Counted from the first letter of the stretch, positions 1-8,469 are shown. The stretch: 64,000 nt of DNA from Duganella sp. 1411 (GCF_017833525.1 NZ_JAFICD010000006.1:186001-250000), one strand, 5' to 3'. Program-made: numbers and translations. The notes: a model not told the origin generated them from the letters alone.

Positions 1-1
1 C

Positions 2-505
2 GGCTCCGGGGATGCCTTGCAGGTCAACGGCAGCACCTATCTTGAGGGTGTGAAGGTTGTCGGCCACGGCGATACCATACTCGGGCGCGGACCGGCGTTT
101 TTCCGGCGCTGCGAGATCGAATCGCGCGGACCGTTCATGTGGGTACGCAATACGTCCGCCAACCATGGGAATGTGTTCGTCGATTGCCGCTTCAGCGCCA
201 TCGGCGACGGGCAGCCGCACCTCGCGCGCTCGCCGGTCAACAAGGGGAAGAGCTATCCGCATGCGGAGGCGGTGCTGATCAATGCCACGTTGAGCGGCGT
301 CAGTCCCCAGGGATGGGGCGAGATAGGCGGCGACGCGTCGAATGTGCGCTTCTGGGAGTACAACAGCCGCCATGCCGACGGCACGCAGGTCGATGTGAGC
401 AAGCGGCATCCGGCGTCGCGCCAGTTGACGATGGAGAGCGACGCGGAGTTGATCAAGAAGTACGGCACGCCGTCTTGGGTGTTGGGCGGCTGGGCGCCGC
501 GTTGA
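2..505 (+). CDS. Pectinesterase, C-terminal part (5' end outside window)
   Basis: The reading frame is open from the window edge, so this is the last 167 or so residues of a longer protein. It reads GDALQVNGSTYLEGVKVVGH then GDTILGRGPAFF and later FVDCRFSA, the successive strands of a right-handed beta-helix of the carbohydrate esterase 8 type. The C-terminal stretch SNVRFWEYNSRHADG resembles the segment of pectin methylesterases that precedes the last helix. Such enzymes de-esterify pectin to polygalacturonate, usually outside the cytoplasm; the signal peptide would lie upstream of the window. The convergent genes from 744 onward encode galacturonate/galactarate catabolism, which fits. The main catalytic Asp region is not visible, so activity is inferred. 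Confidence 0.7.
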   Translation, partial: GSGDALQVNGSTYLEGVKVVGHGDTILGRGPAFFRRCEIESRGPFMWVRNTSANHGNVFVDCRFSAIGDGQPHLARSPVNKGKSYPHAEAVLINATLSGVSPQGWGEIGGDASNVRFWEYNSRHADGTQVDVSKRHPASRQLTMESDAELIKKYGTPSWVLGGWAPR

Positions 506-520
506 GCCGTCGACGGAGCC

Positions 521-647
521 TGGCGGATTACGCTACGCTAATCCGCCCAACGTGGATCACCGCGATGCATCCTTGCCGATGCCCTCGAACCTACGAAAAA
601 ACGCGGATACACGTAGGGCGGATTAGGCGGAACGCCGTAATCCGCCA
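521..647. repeat. Pair of GGCGGATTA/TAATCCGCC palindromic repeats (repeat family A)
   Basis: Two REP-like units lie in inverted arrangement. The first (522-547) is GGCGGATTA, 8 bases, TAATCCGCC. The second (611-647) carries the ACGTAGGGCGGATTAGGCGG form. The same pair architecture recurs at 5298-5407 and 42222-42323, and part of one at the right edge of the window. This gap (506-743) has no gene. Confidence 0.8.
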
Positions 648-672
648 CGGAGCCGCCGACAACGCTCGAGCT

Positions 673-700
673 CGTGTAGAAATGGTGGACCTGACCCCGG
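673..700 (+). repeat. Single half-unit of dispersed repeat family B
   Basis: A 28-bp unit, CGTGTAGAAATGGTGG followed by ACCTGACCCCGG. It is identical to the arms of the inverted pairs at 34617-34715 and 52071-52160. Here only one arm is present, placed directly before a terminator hairpin. Confidence 0.8.
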
Positions 701-702
701 AT

Positions 703-737
703 GAAAAAAGGGCGGACACCCCCGGCGTCCGCCCTTT
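703..737 (-). terminator. Rho-independent terminator of the galacturonate operon
   Basis: GGGCGGAC (710-717) pairs with GTCCGCCC (727-734), extendable to 11 bp with one mismatch. A run of six A on the plus strand at 704-709 gives a U-tract for minus-strand transcripts. It sits 7 bp past the stop codon of the lactonase gene, so it ends that operon. The TTT after the stem could also serve the pectinesterase transcript. Confidence 0.75.
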
Positions 738-743
738 CATCCT

Positions 744-1622
744 TCATCCAACGAACGGCGTTTCCGCCAGCCCCTTGACGCCGGGCCGCAGCAGCAGCAC
801 CGCCCCGCCCCACTCCGCGTCCTCCGGCTTGCCGGACGGGATGGACGTGACGATCATCGTGTCCAGGTCCTTGCCGCCGAAGGAGCACATCGACGGCTTT
901 TTCATCGGCACCTCGAGTCGCCGATCGAGCTTGCCGTCCGGCGTGAAGCGCAGCAGGCAGCCGCCGTCGTTGCCGGCGACCCAGTAGCAGCCGTCGGCAT
1001 CGACCGCCGCGCCATCGGGACGTCCGACCTCTTTCGTCAAATCGGCGAACACGCGCTGGTTCGACGGCACGCCGTCGGCGATGTCGTAGTCGAACGCCCA
1101 CACCAGGCGCCGCAGCGGATGCGAATCCGACAGGTACATGGTGCGGCCGTCCGCCGAGAAGGCCGTGCCGTTCTGCGTCAGCAGCCCCTCCACCAGCGGC
1201 GCCGAGATGCCGCGCGCCGTGTCGTAGCTGAACAACTTGCCGACCTGACGATTGGCCGACATGTCCATGAACATGGTGCCGGCGACAAAACGGCCCTGGC
1301 GATCGCAGCGCCCGTCGTTGAAGCGCATACCCTCTCCCAGCCCGACCGCCGGCGTGGCCAGCTTGCGCGCCACGGCCGCCGGACCGTCGCCCAGATCGAG
1401 ATTGAACACGCCCGTCTCCATGCCGGCGATCAGGCCACCACCGGCCCTGGTCGCGACACAGCCGGCCATTTCATCGAGCGTCCAGAAACGCGTGGCGCCG
1501 GACGACAGGTCCAGACGCCAGACGCGCTTGGCGGGGATGTCGGTCCAGTAGAAGGCCGATTCCGCCGCGCTCCACGTTGGGCTTTCGCCCACCGCGCATC
1601 GGATGTCGCTTACGCGTTCCAT
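744..1622 (-). CDS. SMP-30/gluconolactonase family lactonase, probably aldarolactonase
   Basis: A 292-residue six-bladed beta-propeller of the SMP-30/regucalcin family. The expected metal-binding positions are visible: Glu in CAVGESPTW near the N terminus, Asn in MRFNDGR, Asn in [11 protein letters not shown] and Asp in [13 protein letters not shown]. The family hydrolyses sugar lactones. Beside a 5-dehydro-4-deoxyglucarate dehydratase and a 2-oxoglutarate semialdehyde dehydrogenase, the likely substrate is galactarolactone or glucarolactone made by uronate dehydrogenase; that substrate is inferred. No signal peptide, so cytoplasmic. The start overlaps the end of the dehydrogenase gene by 13 bp, indicating translational coupling. 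Gluconolactone or a pentonolactone remain alternatives. Confidence 0.85.
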   Translation of the reverse strand: MERVSDIRCAVGESPTWSAAESAFYWTDIPAKRVWRLDLSSGATRFWTLDEMAGCVATRAGGGLIAGMETGVFNLDLGDGPAAVARKLATPAVGLGEGMRFNDGRCDRQGRFVAGTMFMDMSANRQVGKLFSYDTARGISAPLVEGLLTQNGTAFSADGRTMYLSDSHPLRRLVWAFDYDIADGVPSNQRVFADLTKEVGRPDGAAVDADGCYWVAGNDGGCLLRFTPDGKLDRRLEVPMKKPSMCSFGGKDLDTMIVTSIPSGKPEDAEWGGAVLLLRPGVKGLAETPFVG

Positions 1623-3184
1623 GCCAGGTCGCCGTTGACGACACGCGGCAGCTTCTGCGGGTTTTCGTCGGTCAGCGATTCAGGCAGCAGGTACGATGGC
1701 ACGTCCTGGTAGCAAACAGGGCGCAGGAAGCGGTCGATGGCCGAGGCGCCGACCGACGTCGAACGGCTGTCCGAGGTCGATGGGAACGGGCCGCCGTGCA
1801 CCATCGCGTGCGACACTTCCACGCCGGTACCAAAGCCGTTGAACAGGATGCGACCCACTTTGCGTTCCAGCACAGGCATCAGGCGCGCGGCCAGTTGGCG
1901 GTCGTCGGCGGTGGCGTGGACGGCGGCGGTCAATTGACCTTCGACGTGTTCGGCCACGGCCAGCAACTCGGCTTCGTCATTGGCGACCACCAGCAGCGAG
2001 GTCGGTCCGAAGATCTCGCCTTCCAGCGCAGGGTTGCTCAGGAAGGTCTTGGCGTCGACCTGGTACAGGAACGCTTGCGCGGCGCACGGTGCTTCGGTGG
2101 TCTGGCCGGCGGCCAGCTGCGAAACACCGTCGATGCCGGCCAGGCCCTTGACGCCGTTGACGTAGGCCTTGTGGATGCCCGGGGTCAGCATGGTGGCGGC
2201 GGGCTTGGCGCCCAGCGAGCCGGCGGCGGCGGCGACGAACGCTTGCAGCTTGTCGCTTTTCAGGCCGATCAGCAGGCCGGGGTTGGTGCAGAACTGGCCG
2301 GCGCCCATCGTCAGCGAGTCGGCGAAGGCTTGTGGCAGTTTGGCGTTGTCCAATGCGCCCGGCAGCAGGAACACCGGATTGATCGAGCTCATTTCGGCGT
2401 ACACAGGGATCGGTTCCTTGCGTTCGGCCGCCGTTTTCATCAGGGCGATGCCGCCGGCGCGCGAGCCGGTGAAGCCGACCGCCTTGATGGCCGGGTGGCT
2501 GACCAGGGCCTGGCCGATGGTCTGGCCGGAGCCGATCAGCATCGAGAACACGCCTTCAGGCATGCCGCATTCCTCGGCGGCCTTGGCGACGGCCTTGCCG
2601 ACCAGTTCCGAGGTGCCCAGGTGGGCCGAGTGGGCCTTGACGATGACCGGGCAGCCGGCCGCCAGTGCCGACGCGGTGTCGCCGCCGGCCACCGAGAACG
2701 CCAGCGGGAAGTTCGAGGCGCCGAACACGGCGACCGGGCCCAGGCCGATTTTACGCAGACGCAGATCGCTGCGCGGCGGGGTGCGTTCCGGCAGCGCGCT
2801 GTCCAGCGTCGCCGACTGGAAGCGGCCGTCGCGCACGACTTTGGCGAACAGGCGCAGTTGATTGCAGGTGCGACCGCGCTCGCCTTCCAGGCGCGCTTGC
2901 GGCAGGCCGGTTTCCTGCATCGCGCGCTCGATCAGGGTCGGACCCAGGTCCATGATGCGGTCGGCGATGGTTTCGAGGAACTTGGCGCGCGCTTCCAGGC
3001 CGGTGGCGCGGTAGACGTCGAAGGCCGCATCGGCCAGTTCGCAGGCGCGCGCCAGGTCGGCGGCGCCGGCCAGGCCGAACGCCGGTTCGATTTCCACGTT
3101 GCGCGATGGGTCGACCGCCTTCATCGTGCCCTCTTTACCCACCACGGCGCTGCGGCCAATGATCATTTCGCCAGCTACTTGCAT
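1610..3184 (-). CDS. 2-oxoglutarate semialdehyde dehydrogenase (NADP+), aldehyde dehydrogenase family
   Basis: A 524-residue aldehyde dehydrogenase of the subgroup acting on 2,5-dioxopentanoate. Catalytic residues are intact: Asn158 in SNFPLAF, Glu264 in YAEMSSINP and the nucleophile Cys299 in [10 protein letters not shown]; the NAD(P)-binding FTGSRAGG follows the Rossmann segment. It oxidises 2-oxoglutarate semialdehyde to 2-oxoglutarate, the last step of oxidative uronate/aldarate catabolism, and is encoded next to the enzyme that makes its substrate. AAGGAG stands 6 bp before the ATG, fixing the start. The 80-bp gap to the preceding gene contains a hairpin and a TTGTATGAC motif, so it may have its own promoter. 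Confidence 0.9.
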   Translation of the reverse strand: MQVAGEMIIGRSAVVGKEGTMKAVDPSRNVEIEPAFGLAGAADLARACELADAAFDVYRATGLEARAKFLETIADRIMDLGPTLIERAMQETGLPQARLEGERGRTCNQLRLFAKVVRDGRFQSATLDSALPERTPPRSDLRLRKIGLGPVAVFGASNFPLAFSVAGGDTASALAAGCPVIVKAHSAHLGTSELVGKAVAKAAEECGMPEGVFSMLIGSGQTIGQALVSHPAIKAVGFTGSRAGGIALMKTAAERKEPIPVYAEMSSINPVFLLPGALDNAKLPQAFADSLTMGAGQFCTNPGLLIGLKSDKLQAFVAAAAGSLGAKPAATMLTPGIHKAYVNGVKGLAGIDGVSQLAAGQTTEAPCAAQAFLYQVDAKTFLSNPALEGEIFGPTSLLVVANDEAELLAVAEHVEGQLTAAVHATADDRQLAARLMPVLERKVGRILFNGFGTGVEVSHAMVHGGPFPSTSDSRSTSVGASAIDRFLRPVCYQDVPSYLLPESLTDENPQKLPRVVNGDLAWNA

Positions 3185-3205
3185 ATCGACTCCTTAGATG
3201 TGTGA

Positions 3206-3228
3206 AAAGCGCGGACCAGCCGCGCTTT
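3206..3228 (-). terminator. Hairpin between dehydratase and dehydrogenase genes, possible attenuator
   Basis: AAAGCGCGG (3206-3214) pairs perfectly with CCGCGCTTT (3220-3228) around a 5-base loop. Read on the minus strand the stem ends in TTTT, so it could terminate or attenuate transcription leaving the dehydratase gene before the dehydrogenase gene. Confidence 0.45.
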
Positions 3229-3231
3229 ATG

Positions 3232-3240
3232 TTGTATGAC
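3232..3240. promoter_or_regulatory. TTGTATGAC motif, candidate GntR operator (copy 1)
   Basis: TTGTATGAC in the 80-bp gap upstream of the dehydrogenase gene, followed closely by a second CTATGAC. The same nonamer occurs upstream of the dehydratase gene (4240) and upstream of the GntR gene (5153), always in the same orientation. Confidence 0.5.
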
Positions 3241-3264
3241 GTTCTATGACGCTAGCTTACCGGA

Positions 3265-4176
3265 TTATTGCGCGCCTTGCTTGCGAATCAGCTTGTCGAG
3301 CATGTCGCATTCCTCGGCGGTCAGGTCGGTCAGCGGTGCGCGCACCGGACCGCCGTCGTGGCCCACCAGGCGCGCGCCGGCCTTGACGATGCTGACCGCG
3401 TAGCCGGCCTTGCGGTTGCGGATCTCCAGGTACGGCAGGAAGAACTCGTCCAGCATGCGGTTTTGTTCGGCATGATTGTCCGACGCCACCGCGTGGTAGA
3501 AGTCCATCGCCAGCTTCGGCATGAAGTTGAACACCGCCGACGAGTATACCGGAGTGCCGAGCGCCTTGTAGGCCGCCGCGTACACTTCGGCCGTTGGCAG
3601 GCCGCCCAGGTAGCTGAAGCGGTCGCCCATCTTGCGCCAGATCGAGACCATCAGCTCGATGTCGCCGACGCCGTCCTTGAAGCCGATCAGGTTCGGGCAG
3701 CGGTCGGCCAGCTTGGCCAGCGAATCCGGCGTCAGGCGGCAATTGGCGCGGTTGTACACCACCACGCCCAGGTTGGTGGCCTTGCAGACCTCGGCCACGT
3801 GTTCGATCAGGCCGTCCTGCGACGCTTCGGTCAGGTAGTGCGGCAGCAGCAGCAGGCCCTGGGCGCCAACGCGCTCGGCTTCCTTGGCGTAGGCGGCGGC
3901 GACGCGGGTCGGACCGCCGACACCGGCCAGGATCGGCACTTGGCCGGCGCAGGTGTCGACGGCGGTCTTGATGATGTCGGTGTATTCGTTCGGCGTCAGC
4001 GAGAAGAACTCGCCCGTGCCGCCGGCGGCGAACAGCGCGCTCGCGCCGTACGGCGACAGCCATTCCAGGCGCTCGATGTAGCTCGATTTGCGGAAGTTGC
4101 CTTCGGCGTCAAAGTCGGTGATCGGGAACGACAGCAGGCCAGAGGAAAGGATTTTTTTCAGGTCATTCGGTTGCAT
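3265..4176 (-). CDS. kdgD: 5-dehydro-4-deoxyglucarate dehydratase
   Basis: A 303-residue class I aldolase-fold protein of the DHDPS superfamily, full length for KdgD (EC 4.2.1.41). The motif GGTGEFF (52-58) binds the carboxylate end of the substrate. Tyr141 in VVVYNRANC is the conserved proton-relay Tyr, and Lys167 in GFKDGVGD is the Schiff-base lysine. The enzyme dehydrates and decarboxylates 5-dehydro-4-deoxy-D-glucarate to 2-oxoglutarate semialdehyde, feeding the dehydrogenase encoded downstream. It is the first structural gene after the GntR regulator, with an operator-like palindrome in its promoter region. The YNR context distinguishes it from dihydrodipicolinate synthase. Confidence 0.92.
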   Translation of the reverse strand: MQPNDLKKILSSGLLSFPITDFDAEGNFRKSSYIERLEWLSPYGASALFAAGGTGEFFSLTPNEYTDIIKTAVDTCAGQVPILAGVGGPTRVAAAYAKEAERVGAQGLLLLPHYLTEASQDGLIEHVAEVCKATNLGVVVYNRANCRLTPDSLAKLADRCPNLIGFKDGVGDIELMVSIWRKMGDRFSYLGGLPTAEVYAAAYKALGTPVYSSAVFNFMPKLAMDFYHAVASDNHAEQNRMLDEFFLPYLEIRNRKAGYAVSIVKAGARLVGHDGGPVRAPLTDLTAEECDMLDKLIRKQGAQ

Positions 4177-4239
4177 AAGGTCTCCAATAATCGACGTCTA
4201 ATCTGTGAAGGGGAAGTTCGACGGGCTTCCCGTCGCGTG

Positions 4240-4257
4240 TTGTATGACATCGTACAA
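4240..4257. promoter_or_regulatory. Palindromic operator candidate upstream of kdgD (copy 2)
   Basis: TTGTATGACATCGTACAA is a near-perfect dyad (TTGTATGA against TCGTACAA, one mismatch) located 63 bp upstream of the kdgD start. FadR-type GntR regulators bind short palindromes with a GT...AC core, so this is the most likely site for the adjacent regulator. Confidence 0.6.
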
Positions 4258-4374
4258 CCATATTCGGACGGGAGCAAGCGATTTAGCGAAAACTCGCCGA
4301 TCGCCGCCCCTGGCGTTGCGGATTGGCTCCCGTCGTGGCGCCCGCGTCGACCGCGGCGGCGCCGCGCCCGCGTC

Positions 4375-5139
4375 TCAGCCATTGTTGGCGGCGATATCCT
4401 CTTGCGCGCGGCGCAGGCGTTCGCGGCTGTTGCTCAGGTGGGTGCGCATGGCGGCGCGCGCCGCCTCGGCGTCCTTGCGCAGGATGGCGTTGTAAATATC
4501 ATCATGTTCGCGGTTGACGCGTTCCTGGTAGACGACCGGGTCGTCGTGCGCCAGCCGCGCCGAATCGACCCGCGTGCGCGGAATGATGGTGTTGCCCAGG
4601 TCGCTGAGGATATCGACGAAATAGCGGTTGCCGGTGGCCTGGGCGATCAGCAGGTGGAACTTGACGTCCGATTCCACCGAGCCGGGGCGGGCCTGCGACT
4701 CCTGGATGCGCTTGAGCACCACGCCCATTTCCCGCACCTGCTCCTCGCTGCGGCGGCTGGCCGCCAGCCACGCGGCCTCGGTTTCCAGGCTGATGCGCAG
4801 TTCGAGGATGGCCAGCACGTCGCCCAGCGTGCGGATGGTGTCGGACGAGATGCGCAGGTTGGCCGGCTGCGGCTCCAGCACGAAGGTGCCGATGCCGTGG
4901 CGCGTCTGCACCAGGCCGGCCGCCTGTAGGTGGGAGATGGCCTCGCGCACCACGGTGCGGCTGACGCCGTGCATTTCCATGATCACCGATTCGGTCGGCA
5001 GTTTCTCGCCCGGTTTCAGGGTGCCGGCCTGGATGCTGTTGGTGAAGCTCTCCACCACGCCCTGGGCGAGGTTGCGGTGCTTCTTCTTGGGCAAGGGGGC
5101 CGGCGGGACGGGCGACGGGACTGCTGCGGTTTGACTCAT
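4375..5139 (-). CDS. GntR family transcriptional regulator, FadR/FCD subfamily
   Basis: 254 residues. After a Pro-rich N-terminal tail of about 20 residues comes the winged helix-turn-helix (LAQGVVESFTNSI, KLPTESVIMEMHGVSRTVVR, ending GIGTFVLEP near residue 90). An all-helical FCD ligand domain follows, with metal/ligand-binding positions in RISLETEAAWLA, KFHLLIAQATGN and EHDDIYNAILRKD. Such regulators typically repress sugar-acid catabolic genes and release DNA on binding the acid. It is transcribed in the same direction as kdgD, 198 bp upstream of it. The TTGTATGAC motif at 5153 suggests autoregulation. The likely inducer, a galactarate or glucarate intermediate, is inferred from the neighbours. 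Confidence 0.85.
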   Translation of the reverse strand: MSQTAAVPSPVPPAPLPKKKHRNLAQGVVESFTNSIQAGTLKPGEKLPTESVIMEMHGVSRTVVREAISHLQAAGLVQTRHGIGTFVLEPQPANLRISSDTIRTLGDVLAILELRISLETEAAWLAASRRSEEQVREMGVVLKRIQESQARPGSVESDVKFHLLIAQATGNRYFVDILSDLGNTIIPRTRVDSARLAHDDPVVYQERVNREHDDIYNAILRKDAEAARAAMRTHLSNSRERLRRAQEDIAANNG

Positions 5140-5152
5140 GGCTTCGGGCTTG

Positions 5153-5161
5153 TTGTATGAC
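5153..5161. promoter_or_regulatory. TTGTATGAC motif upstream of the GntR gene (copy 3)
   Basis: TTGTATGAC starts 13 bp before the regulator start codon on its promoter side. It is identical to copies at 3232 and 4240, which suggests autoregulation by the GntR protein. Confidence 0.5.
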
Positions 5162-5297
5162 GACTATTTGGCATTATCGCCGATGACGCGTCGAACGATG
5201 TGCATATTGCCAGATTTTCGATGAAAATGATTGCGCGGACATCGTTTTCGCCACATAGGTGGCATCGGCTTGGCGTGGAGCCAGCGGCGGCTCATAC

Positions 5298-5407
5298 ATG
5301 GCGGATTACGGCGTTCCGCCTAATCCGCCCTACGTGGAAGCGTGGCCGTTCAAGGGCCGACCACCACTGTTCCACGTAGGGCGGATTAGCGAAGCGTAAT
5401 CCGCCAT
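5298..5407. repeat. Inverted pair of family A repeats
   Basis: Left unit 5298-5338 (ATGGCGGATTACGGCGTTCC, then CCTAATCCGCCCTACGTGGA) and right unit 5371-5407 (TCCACGTAGGGCGGATTAGC, then GAAGCGTAATCCGCCAT) face each other across 32 bp. The outer 13-20 bp of the two units are complementary, so the whole 110 bp can fold as one large hairpin. It lies between the GntR gene and the end of the HDOD gene and contains no gene. Confidence 0.85.
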
Positions 5408-5432
5408 CGACGAGCCGCCAACCACGCCCGCG

Positions 5433-6251
5433 TCAAACCAGCAACGCCGCGCTCATCGACGCGGCCTCCTCCGCCGATTCGACCAGCATCTGCTCCAACG
5501 CCGCGTTGTCGTCGACGAAACCGTCCAAACCGGCCTGCTCCTGCGCCGGCGCGAACGGCGACGCCACCGGCGCCAGCCGCTTGGCGATCAGCAGCGTGTC
5601 GCGCAAGCCCAGCGGCGGCGGCGTCAAGGTCGCCCCGCGCAGCGACACGATGGCCAGGCTCACCGGCTCCGGTATCATCATTTTCCGCATCATTTCGCGG
5701 GCGATGATCTCGTGCGCCGCGCCCATCCAGTCGTCCGGATCGTCCAGCAGGCCGGGAATCTCGTCGGCGCGCGACAGCAAATAAAAGCCCCCCGCCTCGT
5801 GCACGATGCCGGCGAACATCGCCGTATCGGCGTCGGTGGCGGTCAGCTTGCGGGCGATCACATGGGACAGCGCGGCCACGTGCGCCGTGTGGCTCCACAG
5901 CTGCTCGGCCTTGGCGCGCAGCCCGGGGTCGCGGATGCGGCTGCCGAACTGGCGCACCACCATCGCCGCCGCCATCGAATACAAATGCCGGTAGCCCACC
6001 CGCGCCACCGCCGAGCGCACGCTGGTGACGGGCACGCCGCCGCGGTTGAACACCGCCGAATTGGCCAGCGCCACCGTACGCGCCGCCAGCAGCGGCTCGC
6101 CGAGCACCTTGCGGATCACGTCGTCGGTGTCGCAATCGGGATCGGCCAGCGTCAACTGCAGCCGCAACGCGGCGTTGACGCTGGTGGGAAAGACCAACTC
6201 GCCGCGTGCAGCCTGCGTCACAATCTGCGAGATGTCTTTTAGTTTTTCCAT
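5433..6251 (-). CDS. HDOD domain protein
   Basis: A 272-residue single-domain HDOD protein. The HDOD fold spans roughly residues 18-215 (FPTSVNAALRLQLTLADPDC at the start, then LANSAVFNRGG and VARVGYRHLYS). The region equivalent to the HD metal site reads SHTAHVAALSHVIA and FAGIVHEAGG, lacking the HD pair, as usual for non-catalytic HDOD scaffolds. These proteins act in signalling, chemotaxis or cyclic-di-GMP networks, often by protein interaction; the partner here is unknown. The stop is followed by an inverted repeat pair. The MFS gene lies upstream with a 15-bp gap, so the two may be cotranscribed. Confidence 0.8.
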   Translation of the reverse strand: MEKLKDISQIVTQAARGELVFPTSVNAALRLQLTLADPDCDTDDVIRKVLGEPLLAARTVALANSAVFNRGGVPVTSVRSAVARVGYRHLYSMAAAMVVRQFGSRIRDPGLRAKAEQLWSHTAHVAALSHVIARKLTATDADTAMFAGIVHEAGGFYLLSRADEIPGLLDDPDDWMGAAHEIIAREMMRKMMIPEPVSLAIVSLRGATLTPPPLGLRDTLLIAKRLAPVASPFAPAQEQAGLDGFVDDNAALEQMLVESAEEAASMSAALLV

Positions 6252-6266
6252 AGCAAGATTATAGCG

Positions 6267-7688
6267 TCAAAGACCATTCCGCTTTGTAACAACTTGTGCG
6301 CCGGCGCCCGGCTTGAGAAACATCGCGTCCAGCATGGCCAGCAAACCGACCAGCGCCACCAGCAGGAACGCCAGCCGGTACTCGATGGCCGGCCAGTCGG
6401 CGATGCCCAGCCGCTGCGCGCTCCAGTGCCCCAGCCGCACGCCGCTGGCCCCCATCGCGATGCCCAGGCCGACCGACACCTGGAACGCGGTGCTGAACAA
6501 GGTGTTGGCCGCCGCCATGCGCGGCTGCGGCACGTCGGCGAAGGCCAGCGTGTTGAGGGCGCTGAACTGCATCGAGCGCGTCAGTCCGCCGACGAACAGC
6601 ACCGCCGCGATCAGCCACACCGGCGTGGCCGGCGTCAGCAGCGCGCACGCCGCCAGCGAGGCGACGTTGGCCAGGCCGTTGACCAGCAACACCGGCTTGA
6701 AGCCGAAGCGCCGCAGGATGGGCGTGGTGGCCGGCTTCATCATCAGGTTGCCGGCGAAAACAGCGATCACCAGCAGGCCCGAGTGGAAGGCGTCCAGCCC
6801 GAACCCCAGCTGGAACATCAGCGGCAGCAGGAACGGCACGGCGCCGATCGCCATGCGGAACAACGAGCCGCCAATGATGGTGACGGTGAAGGTAGGGATC
6901 GCGAACGCGCCCAGGTCGATCAGCGGATGGGCGGCGCGGCGCAGGTGCCACACCATCGCGGCCAGCAGGACGGCGCCGGCGGCCATGCAGCCGAGCGCCT
7001 GGCCCCAGTCCGGATCGCGGGCGCCGACCAACTCGGCGCCCCAGGTCAACAGCAGCACCGCGCCCGCGCTCAGCACGAAGCCCGGCCAGTCGAACGGGCG
7101 GCGCGTCTGCGCCGGTTGCGCGGGGATCAGCCACAACGCCAGCGCCAGCGCGATCACGCCCAGCGGCAGATTCAGGTAAAAAATCCAGCGCCACGACAGG
7201 TAGCTGGCGATGAAGCCGCCCACCGGCGGCCCCAGCACCGGCGCCACCAGCGCCGGCCAGGTCAGCGTGGCGATCACGCCGATCAATTGTTCCTTGGGCG
7301 TGTTCTTGAGCACCAGCAGGCGCCCGACCGGCACCATCATCGCCCCGCCCACGCCCTGCAGCACGCGCAGCCAGACGAATTCGGTCAGGCCGCCGGCCAT
7401 GCCGCACAGCACCGAGGCGAGCGTGAAAATCGTCAACGCCGCCGCGAACACGCGGCGGGCGCCGAAGCGCTCGGCCACCCAGCCGCTGGCGGGAATGAAC
7501 ACGCCCAAGGTCAGCAGATAGGCGCTGACGCCGATGTTGAGCGCCAGCGGCGCCACGCCGAACGACTTGGCGATGTCCGGCAGCGCCGTGGTGATGATGG
7601 TGCCGTCCAGGTTCTCCATGAAGAAGGCGCCCGCGACGAGCAGCGCGATCCATTTACTGGCGGCCGCCGGGGCCGCGTCGCCGCTCAT
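6267..7688 (-). CDS. MFS efflux transporter, DHA2 (EmrB/QacA-like) family
   Basis: 473 residues with about 14 predicted membrane segments. Typical DHA2 features are ENLDGTIITTALPDIAKSFG in TM1, the motif-A-like loop AERFGARRVF and PVGGFIASYLSWRWIFYLN at TM5. TM5 carries the motif C (GPPVGG) of drug/H+ antiporters. The family exports hydrophobic drugs, dyes or metabolites across the inner membrane. No partner membrane-fusion gene (EmrA type) is adjacent, so it may act alone. The start ATG is the first Met before the first helix. The divergent space up to the TerD terminator is short. The substrate cannot be assigned. Confidence 0.85.
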   Translation of the reverse strand: MSGDAAPAAASKWIALLVAGAFFMENLDGTIITTALPDIAKSFGVAPLALNIGVSAYLLTLGVFIPASGWVAERFGARRVFAAALTIFTLASVLCGMAGGLTEFVWLRVLQGVGGAMMVPVGRLLVLKNTPKEQLIGVIATLTWPALVAPVLGPPVGGFIASYLSWRWIFYLNLPLGVIALALALWLIPAQPAQTRRPFDWPGFVLSAGAVLLLTWGAELVGARDPDWGQALGCMAAGAVLLAAMVWHLRRAAHPLIDLGAFAIPTFTVTIIGGSLFRMAIGAVPFLLPLMFQLGFGLDAFHSGLLVIAVFAGNLMMKPATTPILRRFGFKPVLLVNGLANVASLAACALLTPATPVWLIAAVLFVGGLTRSMQFSALNTLAFADVPQPRMAAANTLFSTAFQVSVGLGIAMGASGVRLGHWSAQRLGIADWPAIEYRLAFLLVALVGLLAMLDAMFLKPGAGAQVVTKRNGL

Positions 7689-7792
7689 GCGCCGGCCGTG
7701 CTGGTGTGGTGTGTGGTGCGCATGCTGTGTGCCCGGGGTTGTTTGTGCAAGTTTCGCGAATTATACCCAGCGGGCCGCCAGCGTTCCGCGCA

Positions 7793-7830
7793 CAAAAAAA
7801 AGCGCGGCACCGCCGGTACGGTGCCGCGCT
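7793..7830 (-). terminator. Rho-independent terminator of the ter operon
   Basis: GCGCGGCACCG (7802-7812) pairs perfectly with CGGTGCCGCGC (7819-7829), loop of 6. Nine consecutive A (7793-7801) on the plus strand give a long U-tract for minus-strand transcripts. It lies 20 bp past the stop of the last TerD gene. Confidence 0.9.
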
Positions 7831-7849
7831 TCAACTGCGGGTAAAACTG

Positions 7850-8431
7850 TTACAGGTGTGCGGCGATCTGCGGCAGCAGGTCGTCGAAGGTACGGCCGTT
7901 GCCGTTTTCGCCGATCGCGTGCATCTTCCACTCGCCGTTGTGGCGGTACACCTTGGCCATGATCTGCGCCGAGTGCGGGCCCTGCACCGACAGGTTGAAA
8001 CGCGCCACTTCCTTGCCGCTGGACGCGTCCAGCAGGCGGCAATACGCGTTCTCGACCTGGGCGAAGGTCTGGCCGGTGAAGCTGTTGACCGTGAACACCA
8101 GGCTCTTGATGTTGGCCGGCACGGCGTTCAGGTCGACGTTGATCTGCTCGTCGTCGCCGTCGCCGGCGCCGGTGCGGTTGTCGCCGGTGTGGACGATGCT
8201 GCCGTCCTTGCTCTTCAGCTGGCGGAACCAGATCACGTCGACCGGGCGCTGGCCCTCATCGAACATGACCACCGACGCGTCGAGGTCGACCGCCTCGGTC
8301 TTGGCGCCGAAGCCGAGGAAACCCTTGCTCTTGATCGCATCCCAGCCCAGGCCCATCGTGACCTTGCCGAGTGCGCCGCCGCTTTCTTTTTCCAGAGAAA
8401 TCTTCTGGCCCTTGCTCAAATTGACTGACAT
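7850..8431 (-). CDS. TerD family calcium-binding stress protein (TerD/TerZ-like)
   Basis: 193 residues forming a single TerD domain, starting VNLSKGQKISLEKE. The acidic loop [14 protein letters not shown], the family's Ca2+-binding signature, is intact, as is the later GPHSAQIMAKVYRHNGEWKM segment. TerD proteins are cytoplasmic or membrane-peripheral beta-sandwich proteins linked to tellurite resistance, phage inhibition and membrane stress; the exact biochemical role is not settled. This is the last gene of a four-gene operon with a second TerD, an AIM24-like protein and a DUF475 membrane protein. The other TerD protein shares the same [12 protein letters not shown] loop, so the two are paralogues. 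Confidence 0.88.
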   Translation of the reverse strand: MSVNLSKGQKISLEKESGGALGKVTMGLGWDAIKSKGFLGFGAKTEAVDLDASVVMFDEGQRPVDVIWFRQLKSKDGSIVHTGDNRTGAGDGDDEQINVDLNAVPANIKSLVFTVNSFTGQTFAQVENAYCRLLDASSGKEVARFNLSVQGPHSAQIMAKVYRHNGEWKMHAIGENGNGRTFDDLLPQIAAHL

Positions 8432-8469
8432 AGTGTGCTCCTAATTGGTTTAATGGACAGCTTAAAGTG

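Noticed and set aside
703-737. Possible CRISPR-like or tandem repeat signal around the dispersed palindromes
   Set aside because: Copies are isolated or in inverted pairs with no regular spacers and no cas genes.
538-1101. Minus-strand frame ending with FIRGQVHHFYT-like sequence; the same peptide ending occurs near 34700 and 52100
   Set aside because: The recurring peptide is just the translation of the family B DNA repeat, not a protein family.
1577-3205. Long plus-strand open frame (542 codons) opposite the aldehyde dehydrogenase gene
   Set aside because: It is the antisense of a gene with intact catalytic residues; its translation is Arg/Gly/His-rich low complexity, as expected from high-GC third positions.
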